Shown in pieces: positions 31,845-43,305 of a DNA stretch of 43,792 nucleotides. Numbering within the stretch: position 1 is the first letter of the stretch; each line of letters opens with the position of its first letter. Source of the DNA: Gamarada debralockiae (taxonomy: Eukaryota; Ascomycota; Leotiomycetes; Helotiales; Hyphodiscaceae). Under the pieces are notes generated by a model. It saw nothing but the letters and a program-made list of their open reading frames with translations, did not search any database and was not told the DNA's origin. The position numbers were made by a program, and so were the translations under genes. The DNA lies in assembly GCA_002803225.1 (NCBI GenBank), contig NXFV01001591.1, positions 1 to 43,792 of the forward strand. Reading direction: 5' to 3'.

Positions 31845-34307
31845 ATATTGCCAGACGCAGTGAATATTGGCTATCGAAGTAAAGTAGCCTTTAATTGACG
31901 ATTGATTGATTGTTTTTGTGGAGACGTGGCGATCGAAGAAACAATTGAGTCTGCGGGCGTGCAGGTTGAAAATAGTTGTAAGTGCGATGGAGGGAAAGGA
32001 AAGTCCAGGGGAGGAGAAATTCTTATATGGGGCAACATATGACTCCTCCTTCTCTGACTGACCTCATTGAGTTCAGAAAAAAATGAAGCTATCGTGAGAA
32101 CCATTGTTTACATCGGCGGGAGAGCTTGCGTAGCTTGGAATGAGTCCCAAATTGTGGGCCACATCAGCGTACGGGCGTGGGATTGGCTAATGTGCTTACA
32201 AACACCGTAGGGCAGCCTAAAAACTTTCTAGGTCTATCATCAAGCCTAAAGAAGTCTCGGCGAGGCAAAAGAGGAAGTGAGAAGGTTGATATCGACGACA
32301 TATATTTTCTGGATTCATCATTAGAGGGGGCAATGTGACTGTTCCATGAGATCATTCATCGAGTTACAAGACTACATATGGAATTGGCGTTCCAAATTAT
32401 TGTTGAGTGAGCCTTCCAAAATTGGATTTGAGGTGAATAAATAATGAATGGAAGGGAGTGACCACCTTGAAGTAGAATGAACCCACCGATGTTCTGCAAA
32501 TTATTTGAGAGCGAAATGATTCACATAGCACCCTGTTATCCACACATAGAAGGTACTTGAAGCTCTACATGTCTCGGTACATCTTCAAGTGGAACTTTCC
32601 AAGTGTTGAGTAAAATGTCACAGAAAGGAATATCACGTGATGAAATATTGAAAATCGAACTGGAAGGCGCAAGGCAGACAATTAGAACCAAAACGCTTTC
32701 CCAGGTCTGTTGAGTCTTCGAATTTCTCGAATCCAGTGAGGTAATCATTGTTCCAATCGTAGAGGCTAACTCCCCCAACCTATGGATACTCTCGATTTAT
32801 CATTGGACAACTGGAGTGACTCGTCATCACCCGCTACCGGGTTCTTTATTTATGGAGACAATGAGCTAGAGTGGGTTACCAGAATTCTAGTCTGGCCAGG
32901 ATTTCTTGGCTGAGGTAATCAATACGTTGAAGCACAAACTTTCGAACTTCCAACCATTCGCTAGATTTATCATTAACTTTTAATTTCACCATCCTGAATG
33001 GTGAAAGGACGCAACCGTTTTATACTTCCAACTTCTGATGGAGCGAGAAGCTCGCATTGGCACCTGCGTGCAACGAAAACTCAACGTTCTTTGATATTCT
33101 CGATTTATTCTTGGACTCTATATCGTGAGACTTCACTACCACCTGTCAAGCTCCATGCGATATTCGAAGTGCTCTGTCCCCCGAGAGTCGAGTTTAGAGA
33201 ACGTGGGTGGGGATAATCTTGTCAGACGACCGAAAATCCAAAAATGGAACCGCGAACATCAGAGAACAAAATATCTCTGATAAAGGGCATTTAAACTTTA
33301 ATTTAGAGCGCGGTAATTATCAAATACGTGGCAGATAAATGGCAAATAAATAGTAAGGAAAGATAATTTCCGATCGTGGAATTCTGAGCCGCTGGGAAAG
33401 TCGACTCTCGCTCGAGACGGCGCGCACGTAGGTCGACTCATGCGTAGGGGGGATAAAAGCTTTTTACATAGGGCGCCCAAGACTTTGCAAGCCATACGCA
33501 ATAGATGGCAAACTATGATGAGTGTGGATCAAAATAAGGGGTTCGAGTTTGATTTCTCCGATGCAAGTGTCCCACGGGAGCGAAACTCACCACGTCTGCG
33601 TCTCCCGTGATACAAGGTCAGACTTGTAAGGTGCATGGCCAAGTCGTTGGGGACATTCCGCGGCAATGTAAAATATTATGGAAGTTCAAAAGATTGGAGG
33701 AGTTGGGGATGTTCTATCAGAGGTAGCGTTGTTCAAGTACAGGTAAGCCGGACCCGCTCAGCCTTGTCCACGAGACTTGTTTTGGGTTCCCGTCCAGTGG
33801 AGGAGAATTGGATTGCAACGAAGATAGCGGACTTGGTGAGAGTCAGGCGATTTTTAGCTGGGAGCTCGAAATCTAAGGGCAGGTATGGTAAAAAACGTCT
33901 CTCCCTCTCGAAGAGTCCGAATGTCAGCTCTATCCCAGGGAGCCACGACAGCATTTACTTGGCCAGAAGGAGAAAATCCTATGACATCTGAAGACACCCC
34001 CAAATGCAACAGCATTACCGACGAAAAGCATAGAACACCGATCACATAATGAATGCACAAGTTTATGTGCAAAGAGTGGTTTGATTGCTACATTAAGTCG
34101 TGTAGTGCAAGATGCATCCATAGCCATACTGCTATTTCCGTATCAGCGATCAGGCCCATAACAAGACTCCGACATTGGCTAAAGGGCATGCCAAAGCTAG
34201 ATGATAACGCCAAGCCAATTATTAGTGTGCGCAAATAAGGCCAAATGTGACCAAATATGGAAAACAAATACAAAGCTGTGGGCATTCCCATCACATCAAC
34301 AGCTCAC
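31845..34307. other. 2.5-kb gene-free tract
   Basis: It begins with the promoter of the 589-aa gene. TATCACGTGATG at about 32633 is another E-box palindrome. Small frames (32536-33216, 33635-33991) have no motif, no intron continuity and overlap opposite-strand frames. No RNA gene or repeat is recognised. Confidence 0.4.
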
Positions 34308-36564
34308 TCACATACCCAGTCCTATCCGTCTCCAAGCAACCGCCGTATCTTCGCAGAGCTGTAGGAACTCTTTGTTCTCGAGATTCTCGCAGATGAAGTT
34401 ATTCAGAAGGAGTTGCCGTTGTTCCACGTCAGCTTCGGCCCATCCGGGTCGCTCCCAGAGTTCCTGTGGCGGCGGACGAGCTTTGTGCCTTGTGACAAAG
34501 GCATCGACAGCATCGAGATAGCTTTCGGGCGGAGTTACAGAGGCCGGACTAGGAGTAGGTTGTGGCGCCGCAACAACAGAAGCAGGGACTTCTTCATTTC
34601 GGAAAGGTCGAACGGCAGTTGTGTGATCGCGACCGGAGAGAGTTTGAGTCTGAGTAGATTGATCTACCATTTTGGGACGCTTGGCAGCTGAGGATGGACG
34701 AGTTGTCGCAGGTCGCTTCTTTGGGGCGGCTTTTGATTGAAGTCCTGAAGCCGCAGATGTTGGTCTCGAAGCGGCGGCTGCACTTTTCGCTGCTAAGGGT
34801 GACGGTTCATCTTCAGGCGCTGTTTGAGAGGTCGCAGCACCAACTCTGCTTCCTTTCTCTGGGGACGGCAATTCTGCAATCTCTGATGCTTTGATGGCCC
34901 CGGATTTCCGCTGTGCAACGCGCTTCTTTGTAAGCTTTGGCGCAGTGGTCGATGCTTTTTCTATGGTCGCGAAATTCGCTGAGCTCGGGCGCGATATTGG
35001 AGTAGGTTTTGGCAGCGGAGGGAGGTCTGAGATAGAGGCGGAACGTTGTTTGCTGACCTCTTGAAGCTTTGGGAAGGGCAACTCTCGTTTTGGGGGTACT
35101 GAGAGTTGAGTACTTTCAGCAGACTCAAACAAGGCGACAGCGAGCCTGCGGGGATCAAGCGAATCGGAATCTTGCCTGTCATGATCCTGAAGTGACGGAT
35201 TGAGCTCTCTTGTGATAGTTTCTCTCATCTCTGGGGAAAGGGTTCGTGGTGCAAAGAATGGGGGTTGAGAGAATTGGCGCTCTGGATGTTGAGTTCTTTC
35301 GGGGGCTGAGTGATTTTGCGAACTCGTTTGGGAATGGAACAGCGGAAGGATTGGACGGGGTTCTTCCTGACTGTTTTCCAGGACTGGTAAAACCGGAAGA
35401 GATGGCCTTCGACTTTGGGACTGATGATAGTAAGTTTCAAGTTGGTCGTTTTGCGTAATTCGTACGTACCTCTCTCTCCAACTGCGTAATATACAGCGAA
35501 TTCGGTTGTTCCGTGGAATTGTAAGATAAATCAAGTCCTGTGAGTAAGGAGGATGCTGGAGAAGTATTGAAAAACTCCGAGGTTGTAGCTGGTCTTGAAA
35601 TTTGGGGGATGGTATACGGCAGAGCACTGTTTGGTCTTTGGGCTTCTGAAAAGGAGAAGTTTGGTCTCATAGGGACTTTGAATTTAGATGCTGATGAAGG
35701 ATCCGATGTGAGGTTGAACGATTTATCAGTTGCGCTTCTGGTCGGGTGAAGAGATAATCCTGGTGTTGGTAGAGAAATCCTGGCACTCGAGGTAGATATA
35801 GATGCTGCCGACAGCATTGAAGGTATGGTGAGGGAAGTGGAGGCAGACGTCGCAGAGAGTAATGAAGGTGAAGGCGAGACACTTAATCGAGAAATGGAAG
35901 GGGGCGCAGGCATAGTTTCTGTGATGGGCAATCCGAGATCTTTCACGAAGTTGGAGACTTTGGCGAAATCAGAATCGTTATGGAACTTCAATTGAATTCG
36001 TCGAACCTATGGATGAGAGCAGTAAGTAAAGATAAAATGTCAAGTAAATTTTCTCGGTAGATACGAAGAAGAGTGGACAGAATTGAAGAGCAGTAAATGC
36101 TTCGTCTCAGCCATCTCCACTCGAGGGGAGTGACGGATGACATACAATATTGGCTGACTTCGGGTATCGCATCGCCAGGAAAGGAGATTTGATGACGACT
36201 TGAACTGGATTCTCGCCTCCTGATGCCGGGTCAAAGGCGTTGACATGTTGGAGGAGCTCGCTAATATCCTGCAGTTCCTGAGATCGAGGTCAGCTGAAGC
36301 TCTATTTCTTTGGCTGAGGTTGAATTGAGATATTCCTACCAGTTCCTCTGCTCCAGCATTGATCTTCATCAAGATTCGCGTATGAAAGTTGCCATTCTCA
36401 TCTATGGCCCTGGTGCTTCGAAGGATGAAGACAAGGTCGTTCCTGGATCCGACATGGTTCCAAGTAAAATTGCGTGTTCCGTAGGGACTTGAAGTGTGAG
36501 AGAACTTTGCAAAGGAAACAGACACCCAACTTGGATCCAGTGCTTGGGAAGAGACTTGGGACAT
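34308..36564 (-). CDS. Probable Rec114-like meiotic recombination protein (668 aa)
   Basis: Exons 36564-36340, 36277-36146, 36006-35470 and 35420-34308, all with clean GT..AG introns, encode 668 aa. The N-terminal 150 residues look like a compact beta-rich (PH-like) fold: WVSVSFAKFSHTSSPYGTRN, DLVFILRSTRAID, ILMKINAGAEEL, VQVVIKSPFLAMRYP, and the strand-helix RRIQLKFHNDSDFAKVSNFV. A long disordered Ser/Pro/Ala-rich centre (about 150-600) follows. The last 60 residues form a conserved-looking helical end: LDAVDAFVTRHKARPPP, LWERPGWAEADVEQRQLLL and NNFICENLENKEFLQLC. Folded N-terminus, disordered middle and short helical C-terminus match Rec114 of the Spo11 accessory complex (Rec114-Mei4), from memory of the fungal family rather than a search. 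The first three residues of exon 3 onward fit that family best. An alternative is another chromatin protein of similar build. Confidence 0.6.
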
Positions 36565-37044
36565 GGCCGGTAGAAAAGCTGCCGAAAACGATGAATGAAT
36601 GGAAATTGATAGTAAATTAGGAAGGTCACAAAGGTTGCTATGGTCAGTGTAAACAGTCTGATCAGTATGTATCAATGCTGAGTAGCAATGTTACTGTCGG
36701 TTTCAGTCAACACTCGAGCCCCTTATTGACATCGAGGACGATGAGGTGGGTGAAGGCTGTGGAGAAGGAAAGAACGATTCAAGATTTAGAGATCAAGAAT
36801 GAAATATTTAGGCCCATATGGGCCTATATTAGCCTCTTGCCTCAGGCAGAACGAATGTTAACCTTGAATTCCAGGCGGAGACGCTAAACCTTAAATTTCT
36901 CGAGAGATCGCAAGAATGTCAGGCTGAGGAAACGCGACTCAATATCCAAACCGCGTCGGCGCATCGAAACCGAAAGTCAACTTCAACATCAACCTAGCAA
37001 TTGATCTACCAGCGCATGGCAAGATCATAACCATCGAAGTCGCA
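36565..37044. promoter_or_regulatory. Shared 480-bp divergent promoter, Rec114-like / Rsc9
   Basis: The two ATGs are 480 bp apart and divergent. The tract contains a short inverted motif GGCCCATATGGGCC (36812-36825), a perfect 14-bp palindrome, roughly midway between the genes, and a CT/CA-rich stretch before the Rsc9 ATG. Confidence 0.5.
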
Positions 37045-39885
37045 ATGGCTCCTCCGAGAACCGATCCTGAGCCGTCCTCCATACCCAACTACCCCGAGTA
37101 CAATGAATTCATCGCAAAGCTACGGGCCTACCACGAGAAGAGGGGCACTACGTTTGATCCAGCGCCAAGAGTTGGCAGCAAGCATGTCGACCTGCTCAAG
37201 CTTTTCAACACTGTCGTGGAACGAGGGGGTTACGACAAGGTCAGCGACGAGAAACTGGCCTGGAGAAAGCTGGGGGCCGAGTTCAATCTCGGTACAGCCA
37301 ATTTACCAGCTCTTGCATTCAGTTTGAAGACTACTTTCTACAAATATCTTGCTGCATACGAGATCTCTACAGTTCACGGCAGAGAACCACCACCAAAAGA
37401 AATCCTCGAGGATCAAACTGCGAAGGGCTCAGGATTACTCACCCGTACCATGGAAAACTACCGACCCTCAAACCGTAGAGACACTGGCGCATTGGCAAAT
37501 GAGAATTCTGAAGCATCTGGAGATGATGGTACACCTGTGAGAGATAGACATGGCAGTGAAGAGGCGCCTGGATCTGGTGGCAGAGTCACAAGAGGACTCC
37601 GACAGGCTCCGCCGCAACGAATACTCTTTCAACCAGACACCCAACCATCTCGACAAAGCAGACACGCAGCTGTGACTTCGCACCCGCCTTCCTCTCAGCA
37701 GCAACAACAATTCCGAGGCGCCTCCACATCCTACAATCCATCATCAAATATGGAGAACATGTCGCATACCGTCACCAACTACGAGCCCCGACCTCAAATG
37801 CCTCTTACGCTCCGCCCTATCGTAACTCCCGGAAACAACCCAGTAGAATGGGCGCGTCGCCAGAGACTCATGAAAGAGCACGCTGGCGCTAATGGACGCC
37901 CCCCAGCTCCTAAAGTTGTCTTGCCCGGTAGTATGTTATAGCATTCGTTCTTGAAATAATGTCGCTAACCTTGCCCAGCTAACTTCGACGGCCCTAATAT
38001 CTACGTCCGCTGTCTATGCGCTCTGAAATCCGGAGTTCCAGCAGAACAAGACTACGCACTGCATCATTTGGTCAAGATTTCAATGGAGCGAGGCGACAAA
38101 TATCGATTCGAGTCCTTCCCTGGTCTGGCAGAAGCATTGATCGAGAAGGTTTTTGAAGTCTGCTCGCTCTTTTACAAAGTCGATTGGCAAATCAGATACT
38201 TAGAGGATGGTCGGATGCCTAGCTCAAACACTATCGACGGATTGAACGGTACAACAGATATCCTACAGAAGATCGCGGCCTTGCCCAAGCTCGGCGTTGA
38301 CGACAACATACAGACTGCGGAATTCAGCGATGCTCTCCTCCAGGTGAACGAGGCTGCTTTGACCCTGCGCAATATGATCATGCTTGAGGATAACGCTCTT
38401 TATGTCTCCGAGCTATACCCATTACGAGACTTGCTCAGCATTGCTCTCAACCTACCCAATATTGATTGTGTTGTTGAGTTGAAGCATTATGCTTTGGACA
38501 TCGCTGAGCAGCTGACGAAGTATTGGCATTTCGATGAGACTGACCCTCTTTACTTGTCGCTTCTTGCACAGTTACAATCTCAGGATCGAGGCGCGATCTT
38601 GACTGCCTTGCGCTCAATCAGCAGAACTTCTATGAACCTCGAAGAGAACAATCTTCTCAAGGGTATTCCAACCTCGGCGCTACAGAACATCATGGATTGG
38701 ACTCTTCTTAGCGACGAAGAAATGGTCCACGCTTGCCTGGACTTTCTCTATCAATATACGGCAGTTGTAGACAACGTGGACTTTATGATCTCGCAGGTAC
38801 AAGTTGAGCCTCTCATCAATCAGCTCACGAGACTCTTGATGCACAACGTTAAGATCTTTGAGCGAGAGGTTGCCATCGGAATGGAGTACATTGTGCCCGC
38901 ACCAACGCAAATTGCACCACTCCCACAAGACCTATACACTCAGATTTTGAGACTGGACGAACCCGACCGAAGCTCTCAGTGGCTCCGCTGCTTATTCGAA
39001 GAAGATCCTGAGGAATCCATCACGCAGATTGCTCTTTGGCAGGCCTACCAGCTGCAATTCACCCAAGCGCAGAACGACGGAGGACGCCCTTTGTTACCAG
39101 CCGCCGACTTCATCAAGAACGTCAGCTCAACATTCTATGACAAAGCTGTTGCTCAGGTTCAAGCAGGCCCCAACCCGAAATTCATCATCAGAGGCATCAG
39201 ACACCGAATAAAGCCCGTCGATTTCAATGGAGAGGAATACAGTAAATGCTTGTGGCAAATTGCACCCAACACTCCCCACCCTGGCGGAGAATTCCATTTG
39301 AGCCCAGAAGATATGTACCGACACATCCTCAAGGATCATCTCGGCGAATCGCCTCGCAATGACGGCAAATTTGAGAACGTGGAAGCGAAGTATACTTGCC
39401 ATTGGGATAGATGTCATCGATTCAAGGCTGTTCCTGCAACCAATCTCGCAGAGATCGCCAGACATATCAAAGTCCACCTGCCACCAGCACCATCCGCCCC
39501 CAAGACCATCGACTATCCAGGACCTCCAGCCAAGAAGCGAAAGACATCATATCGAATCTCCCCAAAGAAGCAATCCTTCTCGCTGTATCACACCCAAGTC
39601 GATGAACAAAATTTGGCTGCTGGTATCCCTCTGAGTGCTGTGCTCGTTCTGCGGAACCTGGCGCGCAACTTGTCGAAGACTGAGGCTGAGGAGAATGCGA
39701 TGAAGGAAGAGGGTGGTGTTTCTTGGGTCGACAAATTGTTCAAACCGGTTGAGCCGCGTCTTTTCGAGATCATGGCCCATAATAAGAGCTTGGTAAATAG
39801 TCCCGCTCAGGACATAAGGCTTGTGCTAACTTTGAAATAGACGATGTACTTGATGGACTTGCTCAGCTCAATTCGAGAGTCTTAA
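37045..39885 (+). CDS. RSC9: Rsc9-like ARID/RFX subunit of the RSC chromatin-remodelling complex (913 aa)
   Basis: Exons 37045-37927, 37979-39792 and 39841-39885 give 913 aa. The ARID DNA-binding domain (about 15-110) reads YNEFIAKLRAYHEKRGTTFD, VDLLKLFNTVVERGGYDKV, AWRKLGAEFNLGT and LKTTFYKYLAAYE. A disordered segment (125-285) with a Gln run follows. Then comes the Rsc9 helical repeat region from NIYVRCLCALKSGVPAEQ, an RFX-like winged-helix part near FEEDPEESITQIALWQAYQL, and a C2H2-like finger (YTCHWDRCHRF..RHIKVH, about 765-795). This layout is that of fungal Rsc9 (BAF200/ARID2 type), a nuclear RSC subunit. The last 48-nt intron is odd: it is in frame and its 3' splice AG is part of a TAG stop, so intron retention makes an alternative tail (VNSPAQDIRLVLTLK) instead of TMYLMDLLSSIRES. 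Confidence 0.9.
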
Positions 39886-41115
39886 AAGGCGCTCGTGGTA
39901 TGGCATCATGGAAATTTACTTACTGGCGTGCGCGGGGCTGGAGTATCATGGAAAATATCTGGCGCACATTGCAGAGGCGTATGAGTGAGACTGTATCGTG
40001 TACGATAGATACCATGACAACTGTAGAGTAATAAGCTGATTTGCGATGGCCCCTTTCCTTGCAGTGCAGTTCGCGATGTGTCCACAGGTACTCCTCAAGC
40101 CTGCGGTGCTAGCTGGGTAAGTTTATAGCAAGCTTAGGGGGCGCATGCCACCAACGGTCGTAGCTCTTGCACAGAGATCGACTTTCGGCTTTGCGTATCA
40201 GGACTCACAAGGTGTGGAAACATGCGTTGAGTAGGGTCAAAGGGTTATGCATGCGGCGCAGCCTTGATAGATTCAGCCCATGGTTTCATATGAGCAGGTG
40301 GCTGTTGTGCGGTGGTTGCTATATTTGTGGCCAACCTTGCGGGACCGTTCACCTCATGCAGGACTGCGTGGTCCTTATGATTTACTGCTCCCCTGGCAAG
40401 TGCCAGCCCTTCCAGCCCAACAGTTTGTGGCTTCCGGGATCTCAACCATTGACGTGGCTCCTATCATAATAGAAAGTGAGTCCACCTTCAAGAGTTTGAG
40501 GATTGTTGGTTGATTGTCACGGATATCTTTGCGATTTAGGGGCTGCGCCGTTTTCTCTCTCAACAGTTCATTATTCATCATGTCTAGGTTTTGAATCGCT
40601 CAAGCCTTCTGAACGATTCAAAAGCTGAGATCAAAGTTTCTTCAGTAAATGTTGGATACATGTGCTTTTGTGCATAGTCGTGGGATATGTCGGGACATGT
40701 CGAATGGATTCGGAAAGGTCTTGTGTGAAAGTTCACGACCAGTCAAAGGCTTTATGACTCGCTGGTGGCAGCTCATTCAGAGACTCACAGTTACATACAG
40801 TGCGCGTTTGGCTGTGTTGAATGAATCAATTCTGTACTTTGTAATTCCATTTGTTCTGGAATTTATAACAATACAGTCGCAAGCAGTATTCCATGCCGTA
40901 CATCTTCACAAGATACAACTGTTCATCCATCATCAAGGCCGCAGTCTTCCCTTAAATTCACTCGGATCACCACCCATAATAACACTCCACTCATCGCTCC
41001 ACGCCACATTCTCCTTCTCTCCGTCTCCCTCCCTTCCCTTCCGTATATATAAAGGTAACTACCTGAACCTGTGGGATCTATAATATATAGGAGTTCGCTC
41101 GAACTAGTATAAAGG
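39886..41115. other. Intergenic, Rsc9 3' side, grading into AT-rich transposon debris
   Basis: No gene is recognised. A frame at 40649-41083 (+) is a hydrophobic, motif-free reading and its end coincides with pyrimidine-rich sequence, so it is not called. Confidence 0.4.
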
Positions 41116-41335
41116 GAGCTTAGGAAGTCTAGGAAAAGCAGGCTAACAAGTACTATTATCCTGTAGACTTTGTAATTAGTGATTTAGTATGGGTATCTAT
41201 TAAGAACTAGTCTACTAACTAACTTAGCTATAAGTTGGGCCACTAGATAGAAAGACTATACTATATCCTTAAATAGATTAGTAGTTCCTTTAAGCTTAAC
41301 CTACTACTGTTAAATATAGTTTATCTTGTATTTGT
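41116..41335 (+). mobile_element. Ty3/gypsy retrotransposon fragment (integrase C-terminus)
   Basis: The frame from about 41133 reads EKQANKYYYPVDFVISDLVW, VSIKN, stop, STN, stop, LSYK and later RLYYILK..SSFKLNL. This follows the conserved gypsy integrase tail (QQxYANKKR..FxVGDxVWVSTKN..RPSKKLSxKxxGPFxVLxxVG..YKLxLP). Both stops are TAG or TAA in positions where the family usually has Arg, Trp or similar, compatible with C-to-T decay. Only about 65 codons remain and no LTR pair can be assigned. It is a dead fragment. Confidence 0.65.
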
Positions 41336-41515
41336 CACGTCTCAGTCAATAGGGAGCAGGGAAATCCGTACGAAGGGTGAAACCAGCTCGATTGGTAGAC
41401 TAGATACAAGAATCTAAAGCTAAGGAGAGAAGAGAGTAAAAAGAGAGTATAGTAGTACTAGTATATATAGATGATAGGAGGCTAGAGGGAATGTTAGAGG
41501 TTCGCATGATTACTG

Positions 41516-41920
41516 ATGTTTCATGAATTGGAGGGGCTGGAGCTTAGCCGAGAGGCGGCTGGCGATCTGCCAAGGGTCGCAGACCGAGGCTGTAACACCT
41601 TATCTTTATGTAAGACAACGCTCCAATTACGTCTTACTTTTAGGAATTTAGATTGCCGGCATATCCTATATATTAAGTGGCCACGTTACTCAACTAATTT
41701 AAACTTAATCGAGCATATCTAGAATTAGATAAAGAGTTAGATTGAGGAACATTATTGGCAAGTCAAATATAATGTTGCAAATATCCATTTCGATAAATTA
41801 AGGAGAATTAGTGAGGCGTGGTAAGCCTGTCTAGATTCTTATATTGAGGCTTTGCTAAATAGCTGGTAGGGAAGGTGCGACGCTGTAATTAGAGCTAATG
41901 GCGGGCCCACTAAATACTAA
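41516..41920 (+). mobile_element. Tc1/mariner-type transposase C-terminal fragment with RIP-like stops
   Basis: The frame 41675-41920 contains KWPRYSTNLNLIEHI, the family's WPxxSPDLNPIE block preceding the third catalytic acidic residue. It then reads stop-N-stop-IKS-stop-IEEHYWQVKYNVANI, FDKLRRISEAW-stop, DSYIEALLNSW-stop and GRCDAVIRANGGPTKY before TAA. Where related elements have Trp, Gln or Glu the codons here are TAG or TAA; TGG to TAG is the CpA-to-TpA signature on the opposite strand, as RIP makes. The N-terminal half (helix-turn-helix and first Asp) is missing or unreadable; 41516-41660 preserves some open frame. It is inactive. Confidence 0.7.
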
Positions 41921-42026
41921 TACTATAGCAAATTATACAAGCTAGGAGCTCTCTAATTGGATAGAAAGTGGGGTGATAAGTGGCAAAGAATCTAAGACAT
42001 AATTCCTGGTCTGCTGGATGAAGCCA

Positions 42027-42048
42027 GGGGGGATAGTACTATCCCCCC
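42027..42048. repeat. Perfect 22-bp GC-rich palindrome
   Basis: Arms GGGGGGATAG and CTATCCCCCC flank a central TA; the whole is its own reverse complement. A related GGGGGGGATAGTAT occurs at about 42215. It sits just right of the transposase fragment, so it may be a terminal hairpin or an inverted-repeat junction of a transposon. The stretch 42049-42311 otherwise holds no gene; TGTTATCCCATC at 42178 resembles an LTR start but has no partner. Confidence 0.55.
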
Positions 42049-42311
42049 TTGAATAAACTACGGTTCTAAATTTGATAACGCCACTTGAGATCTCGTCAAA
42101 GATTCCTAAGGAGGATATATCGGAAGGCTCTAGACCATGTAATTGGTCACAGGCCCTGGAGTCTGTGCTGGAGGGGTGTTATCCCATCACTCCACCTTAG
42201 ATCATTCAGGGGTGGGGGGGATAGTATAATTCTGACCGCGACCCTCATACACTAACTGTCATTGGTTCGTTCCATCCCCCAATCCTCGAACTCTCACCAA
42301 ACATTCCTACG

Positions 42312-43305
42312 TCAACGTGGGACCGACACATCATTTCCCAACTCGGCAGGTTCAATCTGGGAAACAGGCACCACCGCAGCATGTAATTCATGCCAACTTT
42401 TCCCCATGTTCCCTTCACTAGGCGGCTGATGTGGGGGCGAAACATCTTGAGAATAGCTCGGCATCATTCCACGCGCTCTCCGTTTTCGCCACAGAAAGAA
42501 CACCGCCAGAAGGACACCAAGCACAACAACACCCACCCCTACACCAATTCCAGCTCCAATTCCAGCATTATTCTCGAACCCGGATTTGGCTGGCACTGCG
42601 GATGCTGCGGAATTAGAAGAAGTCGGGGATGTCGTCAGGATCCCTGACGCTGCTGTGGATGGAGAAGTCTGCGTTGGTGTCGAAATTCCGGTCTCTGAGG
42701 TCTTGGCGGCTGTGGAAGTTGCGGTGGGATCGAAAAGATAACCGTTCACCTGCGCACCCCATATACTAGTCTGCGTCGTTAAAGCTTCGCTTGTCGTTGT
42801 ATACGTGCCACTGGCATTGGGGTAGATGTATGTGACCAGTTGCGGGAGAAGTGTCGATCGGCATTGGAAGGGATTTGGGGCGGAGGACCATGTGATGAAA
42901 TCGTAACCTCTGCAGAATTTTGGGTAAGTCATGTTCTGAACAAAGTTATAAATTCCACAGGACTTACGAAGGACAACATCCTATAAGCGTGCTGGACACC
43001 ATGGCAATAGTCGCAGCTGTGGTGTATGCCTCTGGGCAGACCATTGTGGATCCACCAATGTCAGTCAACTGCGTACCTACAACCGTACCCTCACTTTGTG
43101 CCCACCATGCTTCTACTTCTGGTGGCTGGCATTCAGGAGCGCCTGATATTTTTTGAGGATATCCAGGATCGAAGGCGAATAATTGGGTGCCGCCTGGCAT
43201 AACGAACAGAGAGGAACATTCTGCTGTGAGAGGCCAGGCAGTGCTGAGTGGCACAAACGTTGTAGTTGTTCCTGAACTTGTCACTACTGAATGTACGAAA
43301 GACAT
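42312..43305 (-). CDS. Single-pass membrane protein with Cys-rich ectodomain (311 aa)
   Basis: Exons 43305-42968 and 42909-42312 (59-nt intron) give 311 aa. Residues 1-150 hold a Thr/Ser-rich ectodomain with scattered Cys (TAECSSLF, PECQPPEVEAWW, STLIGCCPSGYDFITW, FQCRS), including the CCPSGY block common in fungal surface proteins. A Ser/Thr/Ala-rich stalk (about 165-225), expected to be O-glycosylated, is followed by one Gly/Val-rich transmembrane helix (about 230-252, GIGVGVGVVVLGVLLAVFFL) and a stop-transfer WRKRRARG. The cytoplasmic tail of about 50 residues is Pro/Ser-rich and ends VSVPR. This architecture fits Mid2/Wsc-like wall sensors or related proteins, but no WSC domain is seen. 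No cleavable signal peptide is evident after ATG 43305, so an upstream first exon may be missing. Confidence 0.75.

Noticed and set aside
33635..33991. 118-codon plus-strand frame
   Set aside because: Basic and motif-free, overlapped by frames on the other strand; coding not supported.
40649..41083. 144-codon plus-strand frame
   Set aside because: No recognisable motif, hydrophobic and low-complexity end, next to transposon debris; not supported as a gene.
42178..42235. Possible LTR start TGTTATCCC
   Set aside because: No second copy and no target duplication seen in the window, so an LTR cannot be claimed.
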